NCBI GenBank assembly: GCA_947683625.1
Contig: CANTUR010000540.1
Coordinates: 134,001 to 198,000, forward strand
DNA: 64,000 nucleotides
DNA from: Mallotus nudiflorus
Lineage: Eukaryota > Streptophyta > Magnoliopsida > Malpighiales > Euphorbiaceae
Direction: 5' to 3'
Of this stretch, positions 44,556 to 58,392 are shown piece by piece. Made by a program: the position numbers and the translations under genes. Position 1 is the first letter of the stretch. Each line of letters opens with the position of its first letter. Below the pieces are notes generated by a model. It was not told where the DNA came from and did not search any database. It saw only the letters and a program-made list of their open reading frames with translations.

Positions 44556-45749
44556 ATCTTCCCTCAAAAAAATTTATCATCGAATTTTAATAAACTCAAG
44601 ATCTAAAGTCTTTCACTGAATAAAAAGATAAGGGTATCTCCCCCGCATTACTGCCTTGACCTCCCACGTACAATCTTCAATAGTGTGATTACTCCACAAC
44701 ACCATCACCAATGGAATCTCCTTAGTTTGAAGCTGATGAACTTAGCAATCCACAATCGCCATAGGATACTCCTCATGTGACAGATCTTCATTGAGCTCTA
44801 CTATCTGAGGTTGTAGAACATGAGAAGAATTAGAAATATACTTCCTTAATATCGACACAAGGAATGTTGGATGGACTTGAGATAATTCAGGAAGTAACAC
44901 CAATCTATCAGCCACCTCTCCAACTCTAAAACGTATCTTAAATGGTCAATGTATCTTGGAGCTAGCTTACCCTTCTTACCAAATCTCATCACCCCTTTCA
45001 TTGGAGACACTTTTAAGAACACCATATCTCCAACTAAAAAGGATACATCCTTTCTCTTTAGGTCCGCATAACTTTTATATCTGCTGGAAGCTGTCTTTAA
45101 CCTTTGTTGGATGATAGGGACATTCTCTAAAGTCACTTTCACTAATTCTGGTCTTGTTAGCTGTCTTTCTCCAATTTCCCAACATAAAGGCAATCTACAC
45201 TTCCTGCCATATAATGCTTCATATGTGGCCATCTCAATACTTGCATGATAACTGTTGTTGTATGAAAATTCAATTAAATGGTAAGTGTAAATCCCATTGA
45301 CCACCAAAGTCCATCACACACATCCTCAACATATCCTACAAAGTCTGAATGGTCCTCTCTGACTAACCATCTATTTGAGGATGAAACGTTGTGCTAAAGT
45401 TAAGTCTAGTACCCAGAGCCTTATGCAATTCTTGCTAAAAGACTAAAGTGAAAGTGGCTCCTTTGTCAGATACTATACTTACTGGTACCCCATGGAGACA
45501 GATAATTCTATTAACATACAATCTTGCAAATCTGTCAATGGAGTACATCTTCTTAATTGGCAGAAAGTGCGTTGACTTAGTTAGCCTGTCAACTATCACC
45601 CAAGTAGCATCATAACCTCTAGTTGTACGAGGTAACCCAGTCACAAAATCCATGGCAATCATATCCACTTCAATTATGGGATAGGTAACTGCTGCAATAA
45701 TCTCGAAGGCCTTTGATGTTCCAACTTCACTTACTGACAAGTGAGACAC
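44556..45749 (-). pseudogene. chromovirus body 1: integrase and chromodomain
   Basis: Read from 45749 down: MDFVTGLPRTTRGYDATWVI, VDRLTKSTHFLPI and SIVSDKGATF of the integrase core (SDRG catalytic region), a frame break, then IEMATYEALYGRKCRLPLCW (45220 area), PELVKVTLENVPIIQQRL, DLKRKDVSFLVGDMVFLKVS and LAPRYI. The chromodomain lies at about 44630-44770, eroded, with the words of VLW-NH-I---WE(V) and MRGRYPYLF. Stops separate all parts. Upstream zinc-binding residues (HFSTYSIHPGSTKMYNDL, then C-TC) are at 45760-45880. Confidence 0.85.
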
Positions 45750-45921
45750 TTAGTTACAAATTTTGCAACATCCTTCTTCATTCCGTTCCACTAATATGTA
45801 TCTTTCAAGTCATTATACATTTTGGTAGAACCTGGATGAATACTGTAAGTAGAAAAATGTGCCTCTTCCATAATTTCTTTCCTCAGATCCTCTACATCTG
45901 GCACACATATCCTAGTGCCCA

Positions 45922-48900
45922 TATCACGACCTAAACTGGGAGTCATGACCGGCGCTAAGGAATAAGAATTTTTTTGAATCTAAAACCCATAGCAAGCCTT
46001 AAAAATAAAAATACATACAATAAATAAATAAATAATGCCAGAATTAAAACTCATAATGATATAAAATAAATACTTAAAATGTCATACCATAATAAAATAT
46101 TCATATAATATTCTGATAAAAATCTTAAAAACCAAAACAACACACTACATATGCAATACACTACTACTGTAGTCTCTAGAGTACAATAAGAGTTCAGATA
46201 ATAAAATTACATAATCTAGCTAAGGCTAAAGAAGATCGATGAAGAGATATACTACTGAGGTCTAAAGAAGAATCTCCTGAAAAAATATTGAGGGGGATCA
46301 GACTTTTTTGAGTGAATTATTATAATATATTTATACATGTAATCTAAAGTCATATACAGTTAAGCATCATTATAATAATATACATATACACGCATTCACA
46401 CAGATGCTAATATTCGCTTATATATATATATATATATAATAAATGCAAAAAACATTTATGTAAGTGAAGGATCGAACAAAACCCTAACATATTCGCAACC
46501 TCAATCATAAAATCAATAGTTAATTGGCTTATCCAAAACTCCAAGTATTCATTTATCCAACTCAAGGTAGTAGACTGGCCCTGAATATACTAGGTCAACC
46601 GAGGATCCGCAATCTCACTGCTGGCATGACTGGCCCTGAGTACACTAGGTCAACTGAGGATCTGAAGCCGCCTTAATAACCAATAATCTCCATATTCTCA
46701 TTCATAATTAAATATCAGATTTTCAACATAATTCTACCATACTATTGCACAACAATCCTAGTGTAGCCCACTAGATAGCACGTTCTATTGATATCCTTTA
46801 ATAAAATTGTATATTTATGACAAATAATAAAATGCATGATTAAAATAAAAATGGCATCCAATGAAGAAAAATATACAAAAAATATACCGAATATATACTA
46901 AAATATTATAAATAAATATGCCACATATATAGCAAAATATACCAATTACATATGTTGAATATATGTCAAAATATACCGAAACATACTAACTTATATATAT
47001 ATCACATATACACAAAACATATACTAAAAACATACTAAGCATATATGTCACATACACAATATATATACCAAAATATACTAAAAGTATGCCAAAAATATAC
47101 TAAATCATTTAATAAAATAATTCAAGTTTAAATGCATTATGGAAATATGAAAGTTCATATTCATGCATCCTATATGCATGTATATATAAAATAATAACTC
47201 ACAGTAATACTGCGCTCCGTTATTTCGATTCAGCTGTCCCGATCCAGTTGGCCTAGCTCTTGGTACGGCTAAAGAAAAATAATATATTATTATTAGAATA
47301 AAATTCCTAATTTAATAATTCTATAATTTCTAAGAATGACTCGATTTAAACACGACTCAACCAAAATTTCAAAATTAGACTTGAACCGGTTGTCACGTTT
47401 TACGAGAAATCCACCAAAAATTCGATAGAATTTTCCTTGTAAAATGGACGTCTCCCTACCAGACGTACAGTCGATCCTGCACAAAAAATACACTTCTATA
47501 ACATATAAGTTCAACTGCTTAGGTTGGGCCCCCAAACTACTCATAATGCCCAACGAGCCTCAACAATCCACAAATGTATATAAAAAAATAATAATTATTA
47601 TAATTTCAAATAATTCACCCAAAAATCATAAAAATCTATATAAAAATATAATAACTTCTCAAATCGCCAAAATGTCTCATAAAAATATTAAAAACCTTTA
47701 TTTTCCAACTAAATAATAAAATTCTAGCTTTTAAATAATATTTTCTAATAAGATTCATAAATGGAATAAAATTTCCATTTTACAATTAAATTAGCATAGA
47801 TTGCAAACAATTATTAAAATCACTATTTAACATCATAAAAATAATAAAATACCCATTTAATCTCAAAAATAATAAATGAATTTGTTATTTACATATTATT
47901 CTAAAATTATCACAAATTAACTAATAAATGGGAAATAATATTAAAATTACTTTTCATACTTTTTTTAATCCATAAATAGTTTAAAACAAAATAATTAACA
48001 ACAATTCCAATTAAAAATCAAATAATTTACTAACTTCCCCAATACATCCGTAGACATAAACTATTAAAATTCAATCAAATACCACAATAAATAAACTACT
48101 AATAAATAATATTAATTCATCCAAAATTATAAAAATCTCATCTAATAAAAAGTACTAAATATTTTGACCAAAATTATAAAAATATCGTTTAAATATCAAA
48201 ATCAACTTATCTATATAATAAAAGCATAAAAAATATTTATTTTCCAAATTAAATAATAAAATTTCAAATATAAGTAAATAATATTAATTAAACCCATTCT
48301 TTTAAATATTCTAAATTAAATAGCATTTAATTACCAATAATAAATTAAATTATCTAATTTAAACAATTAAAACTCATTTAAGTTCAAATTTAATAATTAA
48401 AATTATTATTTAGATATAATTCCAGAAATTAATATTAATTAGCTAAAAATAATAATTAATTTATAAAAATTATTTTAATTTGAATTATCACTCAAAAGCT
48501 ATCCAAAACCTATTAATTATTAATAATTTCAATTAAAATATAAAAATTACTTATTTATATTAATTTCTCAAAAATTCTATTTTTTACATAATCATTCAAA
48601 AATTCATAATAAAAATTTGATACGTAATTTAAATAAATTTTCTTCATGAAGTTTGCTTGAAATACATCAAAGAATTTATTAAAAACTCGAGCTGTGAATA
48701 GTACACATGAACAATGTTCGTGCTCGGAATAGTGTAATTTCAAAAACTATCTCAAAAATTAAATCTAAATATATTTTTGGAAAGCTCATAACTCATACAC
48801 TAATAATCTAAATTCAATTTCACAAGAAACAACCTATTATAAGCTTAATTTAACAATTTACACAAAATTAACCTAACAACAATTATCCAAAATTGAAGTT

Positions 48901-49658
48901 GAATTCAGTGTTAATTGGATGAATTACCTTGGAGGAAACAAAGCCCAAGATGAGAGGAAGAGATCAAGACCAAACTCGACCATCGTCGTCGTCGAAAATA
49001 TCTCTAGTGAGCAAATGAAGATTAGGCCAAACTTGAAACCAAGGAAAGAGAGAAAAGGAAGGTCGCTAGAAATGGAGGAAGGCGACGTCGTCGCTTGCTG
49101 AAGTTGGTACATTGACCGGTGTAGTGACGAGACTGACCAGAAATGGACATTGGGATGGTGGTTTGGTCATCAATGGTAGAAGTAAAGAAAAGAAGAAGAT
49201 GAAGAATAGGTGGTAAAAGTGGCCACTGCCACTTTCACTTTCATGTTTTCAATTTTTTTTTGCAAAAAGGACAATTCAAATAATATTTTTAAATTAAAAA
49301 AAATCTCTTTTCCAAATACTCCTCACCATATATATATATATATATATATATCCCAATTAAATTAATTTAAATTTATTACAATTACACAAATAATAATACT
49401 CAAATAAATAATCATTTATTAATTAACACTACTTAATCCCAAAATAATATTAATAACATTAAATAATATACAACAATAAAATTAAAATTTTAATTTCAAA
49501 TTAATAATAATGCCATAATTTAACAAAGTAAATAATAACACTAAAATTTAATTTAACTTCACAAATAATCAAATATCATAGGTTAATAAAATAATTATTA
49601 ACATTGCATATCTCATAATTTAATTTAATAATTTATATGAAATTTTTGGGTCATAACA
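45922..49658 (-). mobile_element. solo LTR of a second chromovirus family (3737 bp)
   Basis: Minus-strand ends TGTTATGACCC...GGTCGTGATA (plus TATCACGACC...GGGTCATAACA). The flanks are GCCCA (45917-45921) and GTCCA (49659-49663), a 5-bp duplication with one mismatch. Body 2 lacks it at the same place (about 57395), where gypsy sequence is continuous. No internal domain, primer site or second LTR copy is seen, so it is a solo LTR. Long LTRs of 3-4 kb occur in Tekay chromoviruses. It holds two copies of a short repeat TGGCCCTGAGTACACTAGGT (46576-46668) also hinted at in LTR 2. Small open frames inside (47293, 48919) are chance. Confidence 0.8.
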
Positions 49659-49663
49659 GTCCA

Positions 49664-50559
49664 AGTGTAACACACCCTCATTGTTAAACACAAAGTCTTT
49701 AACCTTATTGTACTTCAAATATAATCTTATGCAACTGTGAATCTCTTCTCTGAGCTGCTTTAACTCTCTCTAAGTACATTGATCATACTTTGATTTGAGC
49801 TAAAAGACACTTTTTAGTTACTTTTAACTATAATCCTTGATTAATCAGCTCATATAACTCTTAAATAATTGGCCTCTTTTCGGTGCAAATATGAGCAAGA
49901 CTGCCTACTGACTTCTTATTCAAAGCATAAGCTACCACATTGGCTTTCCCCGGATGGTACAGAATAAAACAATCATAATCCTTCAAAAGTTCCATTTATC
50001 TTCGCTGCCTTAGATTGAGATCTCTTTGCTAGAATATGTACTTCAGGCTCTTGTGGTTGGTGTATATTTCACAAGTTACACCATATAAGTAATGCCTCCA
50101 AATCTTCAATGCAAACACCACGACTGCCATTTACAAATCATGAGTAGGACAATTCTACTTATGCTTTTTCAACTGTCTTGAAGAATAAGCAACTACTTTA
50201 CCATCTTGCATCAACACACATCCCAATCCTACTCAGGAAGCATCATAATACACTGTATACCCTTCACTTCTAGAGGGTAAAGTTAATACTAGAGCTGAAG
50301 TTAACATATCTTTGAGTAATTGAAAGTGCTCTTCACATTTGTCTGTCCATACAAACTTAGCACTCTTCTGGGTCAACCTAGTCAAAGGTGTAGTAATCTT
50401 GGAGAAATCTTTCATAAATCTCCTATAGTAGCCAGCTAAACCCAAAAAACTCTTTACCTCCTTAACTGTTGTAGGTCTCGGCCACTCTGTAATGGCTTCT
50501 ATCTTCTTATGATCAATTTGTATGCTATCTTTAGACACCATGTGGCCTAAGAATGTCAC
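49664..50559 (-). pseudogene. chromovirus body 1: RNase H
   Basis: 50233-50559 reads MTFLGHMVSKDSIQIDHKKI, SFLGLAGYYRRFMKDFSKIT and CEEHFQLLKDMLTSALVLTL, then YTVYYDASXVGLGCVLMQDG where D-S/A-G is the RNase H entry. Further down to 49664 the words LKPHKLYWFV-like and ATHDL are eroded. The reverse transcriptase thumb is included. The solo LTR lies just beyond, at the RNase H-integrase boundary. Confidence 0.85.
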
Positions 50560-51202
50560 TTAATCCAACCAAAATTGATACTTGAAGAATTTGGCATACA
50601 ACTAGTGCTCTCTCAAGGTCTGCATCACTATTCTCAAGTGCGTAACATGCTCTACTCCACTCTTACATTACACTAAGATGTCATCAATGAAGATTATAAT
50701 AAATTAATCCAAGAATGGCCTAAACACCAGATTTATGAAATCCATAAAGGCTATTGGTGCGTTAGTCAGTCCAAAGGACATCACTAAGAATTCATAATGG
50801 CTATATCTTATCTGAAATGTTGTATTAGGTACATCTCTACTTCTTATCCTTAACCGATAATACCCATACCTCAAGTTGATCTTGGAGAAACACTTAGCTC
50901 CTTGAAATAGATTGAATAAGTCATTAATCCTCAGGAGTGGATATTTGTTCTTGATGGTGACTCTATTCAACTGTTTGTAGTCAATGCAAAGTCAAAGACT
51001 ACTATCTTTCTTCTTTACAAAAAACACTAGAGCACCCCCAAGGTGATGTACTAGGTCTGAGAAAACGCTTATCAAGCAACTCTTGTAGCTGCTTTTTAAG
51101 TTCTTGTAATTCAGTTGGTGCCATTCTATAGAGAGGCATAAAAATAGGATCTGTAACAAGTATAATATTGATACAGAATTCTATTTCCCTATATGGTAAC
51201 AA
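50560..51202 (-). pseudogene. chromovirus body 1: reverse transcriptase
   Basis: MAPTELQELKKQLQELLDKR and FLRPSTSPWG (51002-51202), then NKYPLLRINDLFNLFQGAKC, FSKINLRYGYYRLRIRS and VMSFGLTNAPIAFMDF (50704-50970). The FIDD box near 50690 is eroded (a stop interrupts). The words match the chromovirus type exactly in order. The frame changes at 50980 and 50700. Confidence 0.88.
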
Positions 51203-51760
51203 TCCTTGCAGCTTTTAAAGAAAAACATCTAGAAATTCACTTGCCACTGGCACATTCTCAACTACCCTCCTATTTACTTATATATCTTTTATTACAGTTA
51301 GATAGCGTTGACATCCTCTTCTAATTATCTTCCTAGCTATAATAACAGAAATTAGATATTAAGGCATTAAACTCTTATCACCTCTGAAATGGAATTCTAC
51401 ATCATCTAAAATTCTGAAGATCACTTCCTTTTCTCGATAATCCACTAAGGCATAGTATTGCGCCAACCAATCCATTCCTAGAATCACATCAAACTCCATC
51501 ACATCTAGCAAAACTAGATCTGCTAGCAACTTTGTACCTTCTACCAACATAACACAAGATGGAAAGACTACATCTATCTCCAACTCGTTGCTAAGTGGAG
51601 TCGCTATAAATAATGGAATCAATAACTTGGATGGTTGCCGTTCCACTCTAGAAGCAAACATAGGAGAGACAAAAGAATGCACCAGGATCAAATAAGCTCT
51701 AGCATTAAAATAGTAAACTAGAAGAATACCTACCATAACTGCATTGGATGCCTATGCATC
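51203..51760 (-). pseudogene. chromovirus body 1: aspartic protease
   Basis: Open 51359-51736: HSFVSPMFASRVERQPSKLL, VVFPSCVMLVEGTKLLADLV and LLDVMEFDVILGMDWLAQYY, then ALVDYREKEVIF. This is the RVP_2-type protease of plant gypsy elements: the HSFVS follows the active-site loop and DVILGMDWL is the second conserved block. The D-S-G of the loop itself is not preserved (YFNARAYLILVHSF). Confidence 0.85.
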
Positions 51761-53330
51761 CTAGGGAGTTAAAGTGAAAACTCTAGCCTACCTGTGGCTT
51801 GCCTGTTGAGAAGTGGATGGCTGCATGAAACCTCCACCATTAGGTCTCCCTACTGAACCTCAACCCTACTAGCCCATAAACTGAGTCTGCCTCTATTGTG
51901 GATACATAGGAGCTCTATACTACTATGGCATCTGCTAAAAAGGCTAAGCCACTGATGAAGATCCCTTAGTGTACTGTGTCTGATAACCAGTATTAGGATA
52001 AGCTCTAGCAAGATGTCCTATATGCCTGCATTTGAAACCAGCCCCAATCAATAAATGACACGATCCCTAATGTACTCGACCACAATTGGGATAAGCACCA
52101 GTCCTAAACCCTGAACTGCAATGTCTGAAGCTTTATCCACTGTTATTACTGCTAACCTCATAACCAAATTTAGAACCATTGCCACTCCTACAGTTAGTAG
52201 CATAACCATATTGACCAACTCTGTGGGTCTTAGACCTCATACCCTGTTGGGAGGTACCCTTAGCCTGCATGCTCATACTGCTAATTTGAAAAGTAAGCTG
52301 CTGAAATCCCTGAGCTACTCCATATTCACTACTACCAATCATATAAGGATTAGCCGTAGTGCCTTGCCTGATATGTCTCCTCTCTATCAGTCTGGCCTCC
52401 TCAATTATACTCTCTAAAGTATAGTCCTCAATGTACATGCCTACATAGGCTGACCCCAAACTAGTTACATACAACTTAACAACTCTATAAGGATCTCTCC
52501 TAATATCTTTAGCATGTCGAGATAACCTGTTAAATTCTCTAGTATAATCTTCCACAAACCTATCCCCTTTGCTGATGTGTAGTAGTTGCTATCTTTACAC
52601 ATCTCTAGTTATAGGTGGAAAAAAACCTCAAGAATCAATCTTTAAACTTAAGCCAAGTTAATTAATTCATGAAAGTTTGGATGGACTGCATGAACTAGTC
52701 TTATGCAGCTGCTTGAACTGATAACTCCACAATCATAATCCTCTGATAATCAATATGGCCTATTCTTGTTAAAGTCTCAATGGTATTAATAAAGTCTAGA
52801 GCATCTCTTGTACCATCAAAAGAAGCTTTACCAACTATGGAGTAGAGGAGTGCAACATCAGTATCAAACATCTCATGATTCCTCTACTGTAACATCTGAT
52901 GTACTAAAGGCATAGCTTGATTCAAAGCTGCTAAGCCTTAGTTAATCCCTACCATGCCAGCTATAAAAGCTGCATGTTCCACTTCCAGTGCTTTTGGCTC
53001 AAGTTGTTGTTGTTGCACTTGTCTCTCTACTACAACAGCTTTAGGCTTACCTCTGCCTCTGCCTTTCCTTTGCCTCTATGTCTAGGAGTAGGAGAAAGAA
53101 CTTCATCCTAAAAAGACTGCTCATCCGCATCATTATCATATGCTACTTCTACAATAAGAGCATTCTAATTCTACCTCATATTAAAAAGACAAAGAAACTG
53201 AATTCAGGACAAGACAAGAATGCTAACTCATACACAGAATTCTAGAAACAATGATAACAACAAGTGACAATTATCAAACTAATCACTGTAGTAGTTTTAA
53301 AGAAAGACAATACTGATAATCAAATGAACT
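51761..53330 (-). pseudogene. chromovirus body 1: gag
   Basis: Core piece 52133-52555: MEDYTREFNRLSRHAKDIRR, LYVTSLGSAYVGMYIEDYTL, ESIIEEARLIERRHIRQ. Upstream, with stops, the start is near 53190 with an acidic N-terminus. Downstream the Q/G-rich and zinc-knuckle part (52000-52130) is eroded. The capsid order is the same as in body 2 (60036-60281). Confidence 0.85.
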
Positions 53331-53333
53331 TAA

Positions 53334-53346
53334 GCTCTGATAGTAA
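53334..53346 (-). promoter_or_regulatory. primer binding site of body 1
   Basis: Minus TTACTATCAGAGC, three bases inside LTR 2, diverged from TTGGTATCAGAGC by two bases. Confidence 0.85.
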
Positions 53347-53349
53347 CTT

Positions 53350-56040
53350 TGTCATAACCTGAACTAAAAGTTACATGACCAACACTATGGAATGGGAATA
53401 CATAACGTAATTGAAACCTATAGTAAGCCTTAAAAAAATTGTCGTGAAAAAAAGGCAATACACTTAATAATAAAACCATTACATGACAATAAAATCATAA
53501 TAAGTGCACCAAACCAAATACATAAATCAAATTCTTCAATATAATATCTCAATTCAGATAAAATTCTTCAATAGAATACAATCAATATAAGTTCTTTAAT
53601 TAACTATTGTAGTATCTGGAATTCAGTTGTACAATGCATATCAAATAGACCTATACAATAAAGTCGTAGAAGAAGAAACCCGGCCTAGAGAAGAACGACA
53701 AATCTCAAACTCCCAAATTCCTGAAAAAACATTGAGGGGAGTCAGACCTCATTGAGTAAGATAATAAAAAGAGCTGTATGGTTTTAAAAAAATTCATCCA
53801 ATAAAATAATAATAATAATAAAGTAAATTTTATTATTATTAAAATTAAAATATTTAAAATTTATTTTCAAATCATTAACTCTCTAAATAAAAAATATGAA
53901 GAATTTACAATAAAACTTCTTCAAAATAAAATAGTCTTTATTTAATAATTTATAAATAAAAAATCTTAATAGAACCCTAGTCCACAAAGTCTAATAGCCA
54001 CTTGGCTCACTTAACCATAAGACTACCGTTCCTCGAGAGCTAAGCAGGAACCGAGGTACCCATCCCAGTAACCAATCATAACATTTTTAATAATCACTAA
54101 TGGTCCCCAAGAGCTATGGCATCCACTGAGGCACCCATCCTAGTTAACCAATCATAAAAAATTGGATCCTTCTCTCAATCTCTACCAGTGTGTACACGGT
54201 CCTAATGAAACTTATCAGGTGGCCCATTCTACCAGCATTTTTAAAAAATAATATATAACTAAAAAAATGCAGCACAATATAAGAAAGCTATAATTTATAA
54301 ATTAAATAATAAAAAATAAAACAAAATAATCATAATGCTAAGCATAGCCTAACACAACATAACTTAAATTTCATGTAAGCATAATACTATCTTAAATTTT
54401 ATAAAATTGCTATATATAGTAAACACATGCACACAGTTCAATTTATTAACTTATAGTTGGACTGAGCTGGCTGACGGTTCCACGTCTGCCTATTGTCTAC
54501 AGTTCCTGCTCTGGTATACTTTAAAATAAAATAATATTTATTCAAAACATGCTTAAGAAAAATAATTAAAATTTATAGCAATTTCCAAAAATCCAAAATT
54601 AATAATAATTAAGAAACTCATAATAGATTCGGAATTAATCCTAACGAATACTCGATCTAGGGAATGACTCTAAAATGACATAAACAAAAAGGTACAAATG
54701 TGATGTTTTACAAGAAATATACCAAAATTCCGGTAGAGTCTCCTCTATAAAATGGACATCTTTTTACACTAAGTAGAGCCATTCTTGCAGAGAAAAACAC
54801 TATTATACACCACACAGTACCATGCTTGGATCGGGCTCCCAAACTACACACAAATTCCTGACCAAGATCAACAACAACACTACCACAAAATATATAATTT
54901 ATGAAAATATATAACAACATATTTATAAAAATTAATTAGACTGATTAAATAATAAATTCTTTTTAATAATCAAAATATACAAAACTCATTTAACATAATA
55001 ATATCTATTCTTAAAATTATTACTTATAAAATTCTAGAAAATTCATAAAAATATATACTAACACTAAATATAATTAAATCAATCAAATAATTAAATACAA
55101 TGATATTTATATACATATATATTATTTCTGAAAATTAATCTAAAATCAACAAAACATACAAAAGTATTAATTTAGCTAATAAAATTAATTTATACTTTCT
55201 AATAATTAAAATTATCATTATACATGTTAATTAACTATAAATTTACCAAAAATAAAAAAAAATCAAATTACACAATTTTCTCTAAAATTCTTATTTTTCA
55301 CATATAACTTCCAAAAATTATAATAAATTATCTATAACTAATTTTACAAAATTTCCTTCACAAACATTACTCCAAATAATATATAGTATTTATTAAAAAT
55401 ATCCAAAATTTTGGGTTCGGGATAGTAACTCGAACCAAAAAATTTCCAAAACTTATAAAAAAATATCATAGCATATTATTCGATCTCTACGTCAACTTTC
55501 CTAAATAACTTCAACCCTAATTCTCACTTAATTAACTAAAAACTAACAAATAAATTTACCTCAATTTAGGACAATCCAAGAATAAATCGAATGAATCGAA
55601 GGTAGATTATGGAAGCTTGGAAGATTAGAATTCCATAGACACCAAAATTGCAACCATTCGATGTCAGAATTTTCACCGAAGGCCAACCAAAAATCGGCCA
55701 AAACAAGACAAATGGGAAGGAAGAGGAAGTGGGGCTGCCGAAGGAGCGAAGAGTTGCTTCTAGTGAGCTAGAGCTGCTAGTGGTGGTCGGCGTCGGTGCT
55801 GGAGTGGACTGTTAGTGCTGGCAGTGGATTGGTTAGTGACGGGAAGAAAGAAAGAGAAAAGAAAAGAAAAAAAGGAAAAGTAGTTACATATATATATCAA
55901 CACACTCCAATAATATTTCCTCTCCCAAAAATAATGATATTTAAAGTAAAAATAAAAATAATACTCTACTAATAATAAAATAATCATAATCAATAAAAAA
56001 TAATTTAATTTAATTAATAATAAAAATTCAAAATATTACA
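53350..56040 (-). repeat. array LTR 2, shared and full-length (2691 bp)
   Basis: Plus-strand ends TGTCATAACCTG...AATATTACA. It carries no protein. The AT-rich middle and a GC-richer segment at 55580-55850 resemble the layout of the solo LTR at 45922-49658. Confidence 0.9.
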
Positions 56041-56506
56041 ATCTCCCCTCCTTAAAAGAAATTCATCCTCGAATTTTAATAACCATAAGATACAAAGTCT
56101 TTCACTGAATAAAAAGATAAAGGTATGTCCCCCGCATTACTGCCTCGACCTCCCACATACAGTCTTTAATAGTGTGATTGCTCCACAACACCATCACCAA
56201 TGGAATCTCCTTAGTGTGAAGTTGATGAACTTAGCAATCCACAATCGCCACACGATACTCCTCACATGATAGATCTTTACTGAGCTCTACTATCTGAGGT
56301 TGCAGAACATGAGAAGGATTAGAAATATACTTCAACATCGATACATGGAACACTGGATGGACTCGAGATAATTCAGGTAGTAACACCAATCTATAAGCCA
56401 CCTCTCCAACTCTAGAATGTATCTCGAATGGTCTAATGTATCTTGGAGCTACCTTACCCTTTTTACCAAATCTTATCACCCTTAGAGAAACTTTCAGGAA
56501 CACCAT
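56041..56506 (-). pseudogene. chromovirus body 2: integrase tail and chromodomain
   Basis: MVFLKVSLRVIRFGKKGKVA, PRYIRPFEIHSRVGEVAYRL and VHPVFHVSMLKYI lead to EYRVAIVDC (56231-56506). A stop follows, and then, in the next frame to about 56110, a chromodomain with L-LWSNHTIKDC and WEVEAVMRG. The FHVSML-KY word and the W-V-E motif are the typical junction of integrase and chromodomain. The chromodomain guides insertion into heterochromatin in related elements. Confidence 0.88.
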
Positions 56507-57420
56507 ATCTCTAACTAAAAAAGATACATCCTTTCTCTTCGGGTCCGCATAACTCTTCTATCTACTGGAAGCTGTCTTTAACCTTTATTGGATGATAGGG
56601 ACTTTCTCTAAAGTCACTTGCACCAATTCCAGTCCTATCAGCTGTTTTTCTCCAATTTCCCAGCATAAAAGTGATCTACACTTCCTACCATATAATGCTT
56701 CATGTGGTGCCATCTCGATACTTGCATGATAACTATTGTTGTATGCAAATTCAATTAATGGTAAGTGTAAATCCTATTGACCACCAAAGTCCATCACACA
56801 CATTCTTAATATATCCTACAATGTCTAAATGGTCCTCTATGACTAACCATTTATTTGAGGATGAAATGCTATGTTGAAGCCAAGTCTAATACCTATAGCC
56901 TTGTGCAATTCTTGCCAAATGACTAAAGTGAAAGTGGCTCCTCTGTCGGATACTATACTTATTGGTACCCCATGGAGACATACAATTCTATTAACATACA
57001 ATCTTACCAATTTGTCAATAGAGTACATCTTTTTAATTGGCAGAAAGTGTGTTAACTTAGTTAGCCTATCAACTATCACCCAAATAGCATAATAACCTCT
57101 AGTTGTACGAGGTAATCCAATCACAAAATCCATGACAATCATATCCCACTTCCATTCTGGGTAGGTAATTACTGCAATAATCCCGAAAGCCTTTGATGTT
57201 ATAACTTCACTAGCTGACAAGTGAGACACTTACATACAAATTCTACAACATCCTTCTTCATTCCATTCCACCAATATGTATCTTTCAATTCATGATACAT
57301 TTTGGTAGAACTTAGATGAATACTGTAAGCAGAAAAATATGCCTTTTACATAATTTCATTTCTTAAATCCTCCATATCTAGCACACATATCTTAGTGCCC
57401 AAGCATAACACGCCCTCATT
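56507..57420 (-). pseudogene. chromovirus body 2: integrase
   Basis: Open 56843-57229: MSHLSASEVITSKAFGIIAV, WKWDMIVMDFVIGLPRTTRG, VDRLTKLTHFLPIKKMYSID, CLHGVPISIVSDRGATFTLV and LGFNIAFHPQING. D (MDF) and D (SDRG) are present. A break follows before the third residue. Further down MATYEALYGRKC-like words lie at about 56700. Upstream zinc-binding residues are at 57240-57380. Confidence 0.88.
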
Positions 57421-58390
57421 ATCAAACATAAAGTCTTTGGTTTGACCTTGTTGCACTTCAAATATAATCTTTTATAATTATGGATCTCTTCTCTGAGTTG
57501 CTTTAACTCTATCCAAGTACACTGATCATACTATGAACTGAGCTAAAAGACACTTCTTGGTTACTTTCAACTGTAACCCTTGATCAATTAGCTTATGCAA
57601 CTTTTGAATAATTAGCCTCTTTTTCATGCAAATATGAGGAAAACTGCCCCCTGACTTCCTACTCAAAGCATCAACTACCACATTAGCTTTCCCCAAATGT
57701 TACAGAATAGAACAATCATAGTCCTTTAAAAGTTCCATCTTTCTTCTCTGCCTTAGATTAAAATCTCTCTGCTAGAATATGTACTTCAAGCTCTTGTGGT
57801 CGATGCATATTTCATAAGTTATACTATACAAGTAATGCCTTCAAATCTTCAATGCAAACACCACTGCTGCCATTTACAAATCATGAGTAGGATAATTCTG
57901 CTTGTGCTTCTTCAACTATCTTGAAGCATAAGCAACTACTCTATCATCTTACATCAACACACATCCCAATCCTACATAAGAAGCATCATAATACACTGTA
58001 TACCCTTTACTTCTGGAGGGTAAAGTCAATACTGAAGTTGAAGTCAACATAACCTTGAGTAACTGAAAGTACTCTTCACATATGTCTGTCCATACAAACT
58101 TAGCACTCTTCTAGGTTAACCTAGTCAAAAGTGCAGAAATCTTAAAGAAATTTTTCACAAATCTCCTATAATAGCTAGCTAAACCTAGAAAACTCTTTAC
58201 CTCCTTGACTGTTGTAGGTCTCAACCACTTTGTAATGGCTTCTATCTTCTTATGATCAAATTATATGCCATATTTAGACATTACGTGGCCTAAGAATGCC
58301 ACTTGATCCAACCAAAATTGATACTTGAAGAATTTGGCATACAACTAGTGCTCTCTCAAGGTCTGCATCACTATTCTCAAGTGCATAACA
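57421..58390 (-). pseudogene. chromovirus body 2: RNase H
   Basis: More eroded than in body 1. Words aligned with 49664-50559 appear on minus: AFLGHVMSKYGI, LGLASYYRRFVKNFFK and YYDASYVGLGCV. Stops are frequent. Confidence 0.75.
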
Positions 58391-58392
58391 TG

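Noticed and set aside
47293..49112. Several small open frames in the 3.7-kb solo LTR
   Set aside because: Overlapping frames on both strands with no conserved motif, and LTRs of this type are non-coding.
53980..54240. Two similar stretches with CCTCGAGAGCTAAGCAGGAA and CCCATCC that might suggest a small structured RNA
   Set aside because: They are part of a short internal repeat of the chromovirus LTR; no tRNA or 5S rRNA fold or promoter box could be traced.
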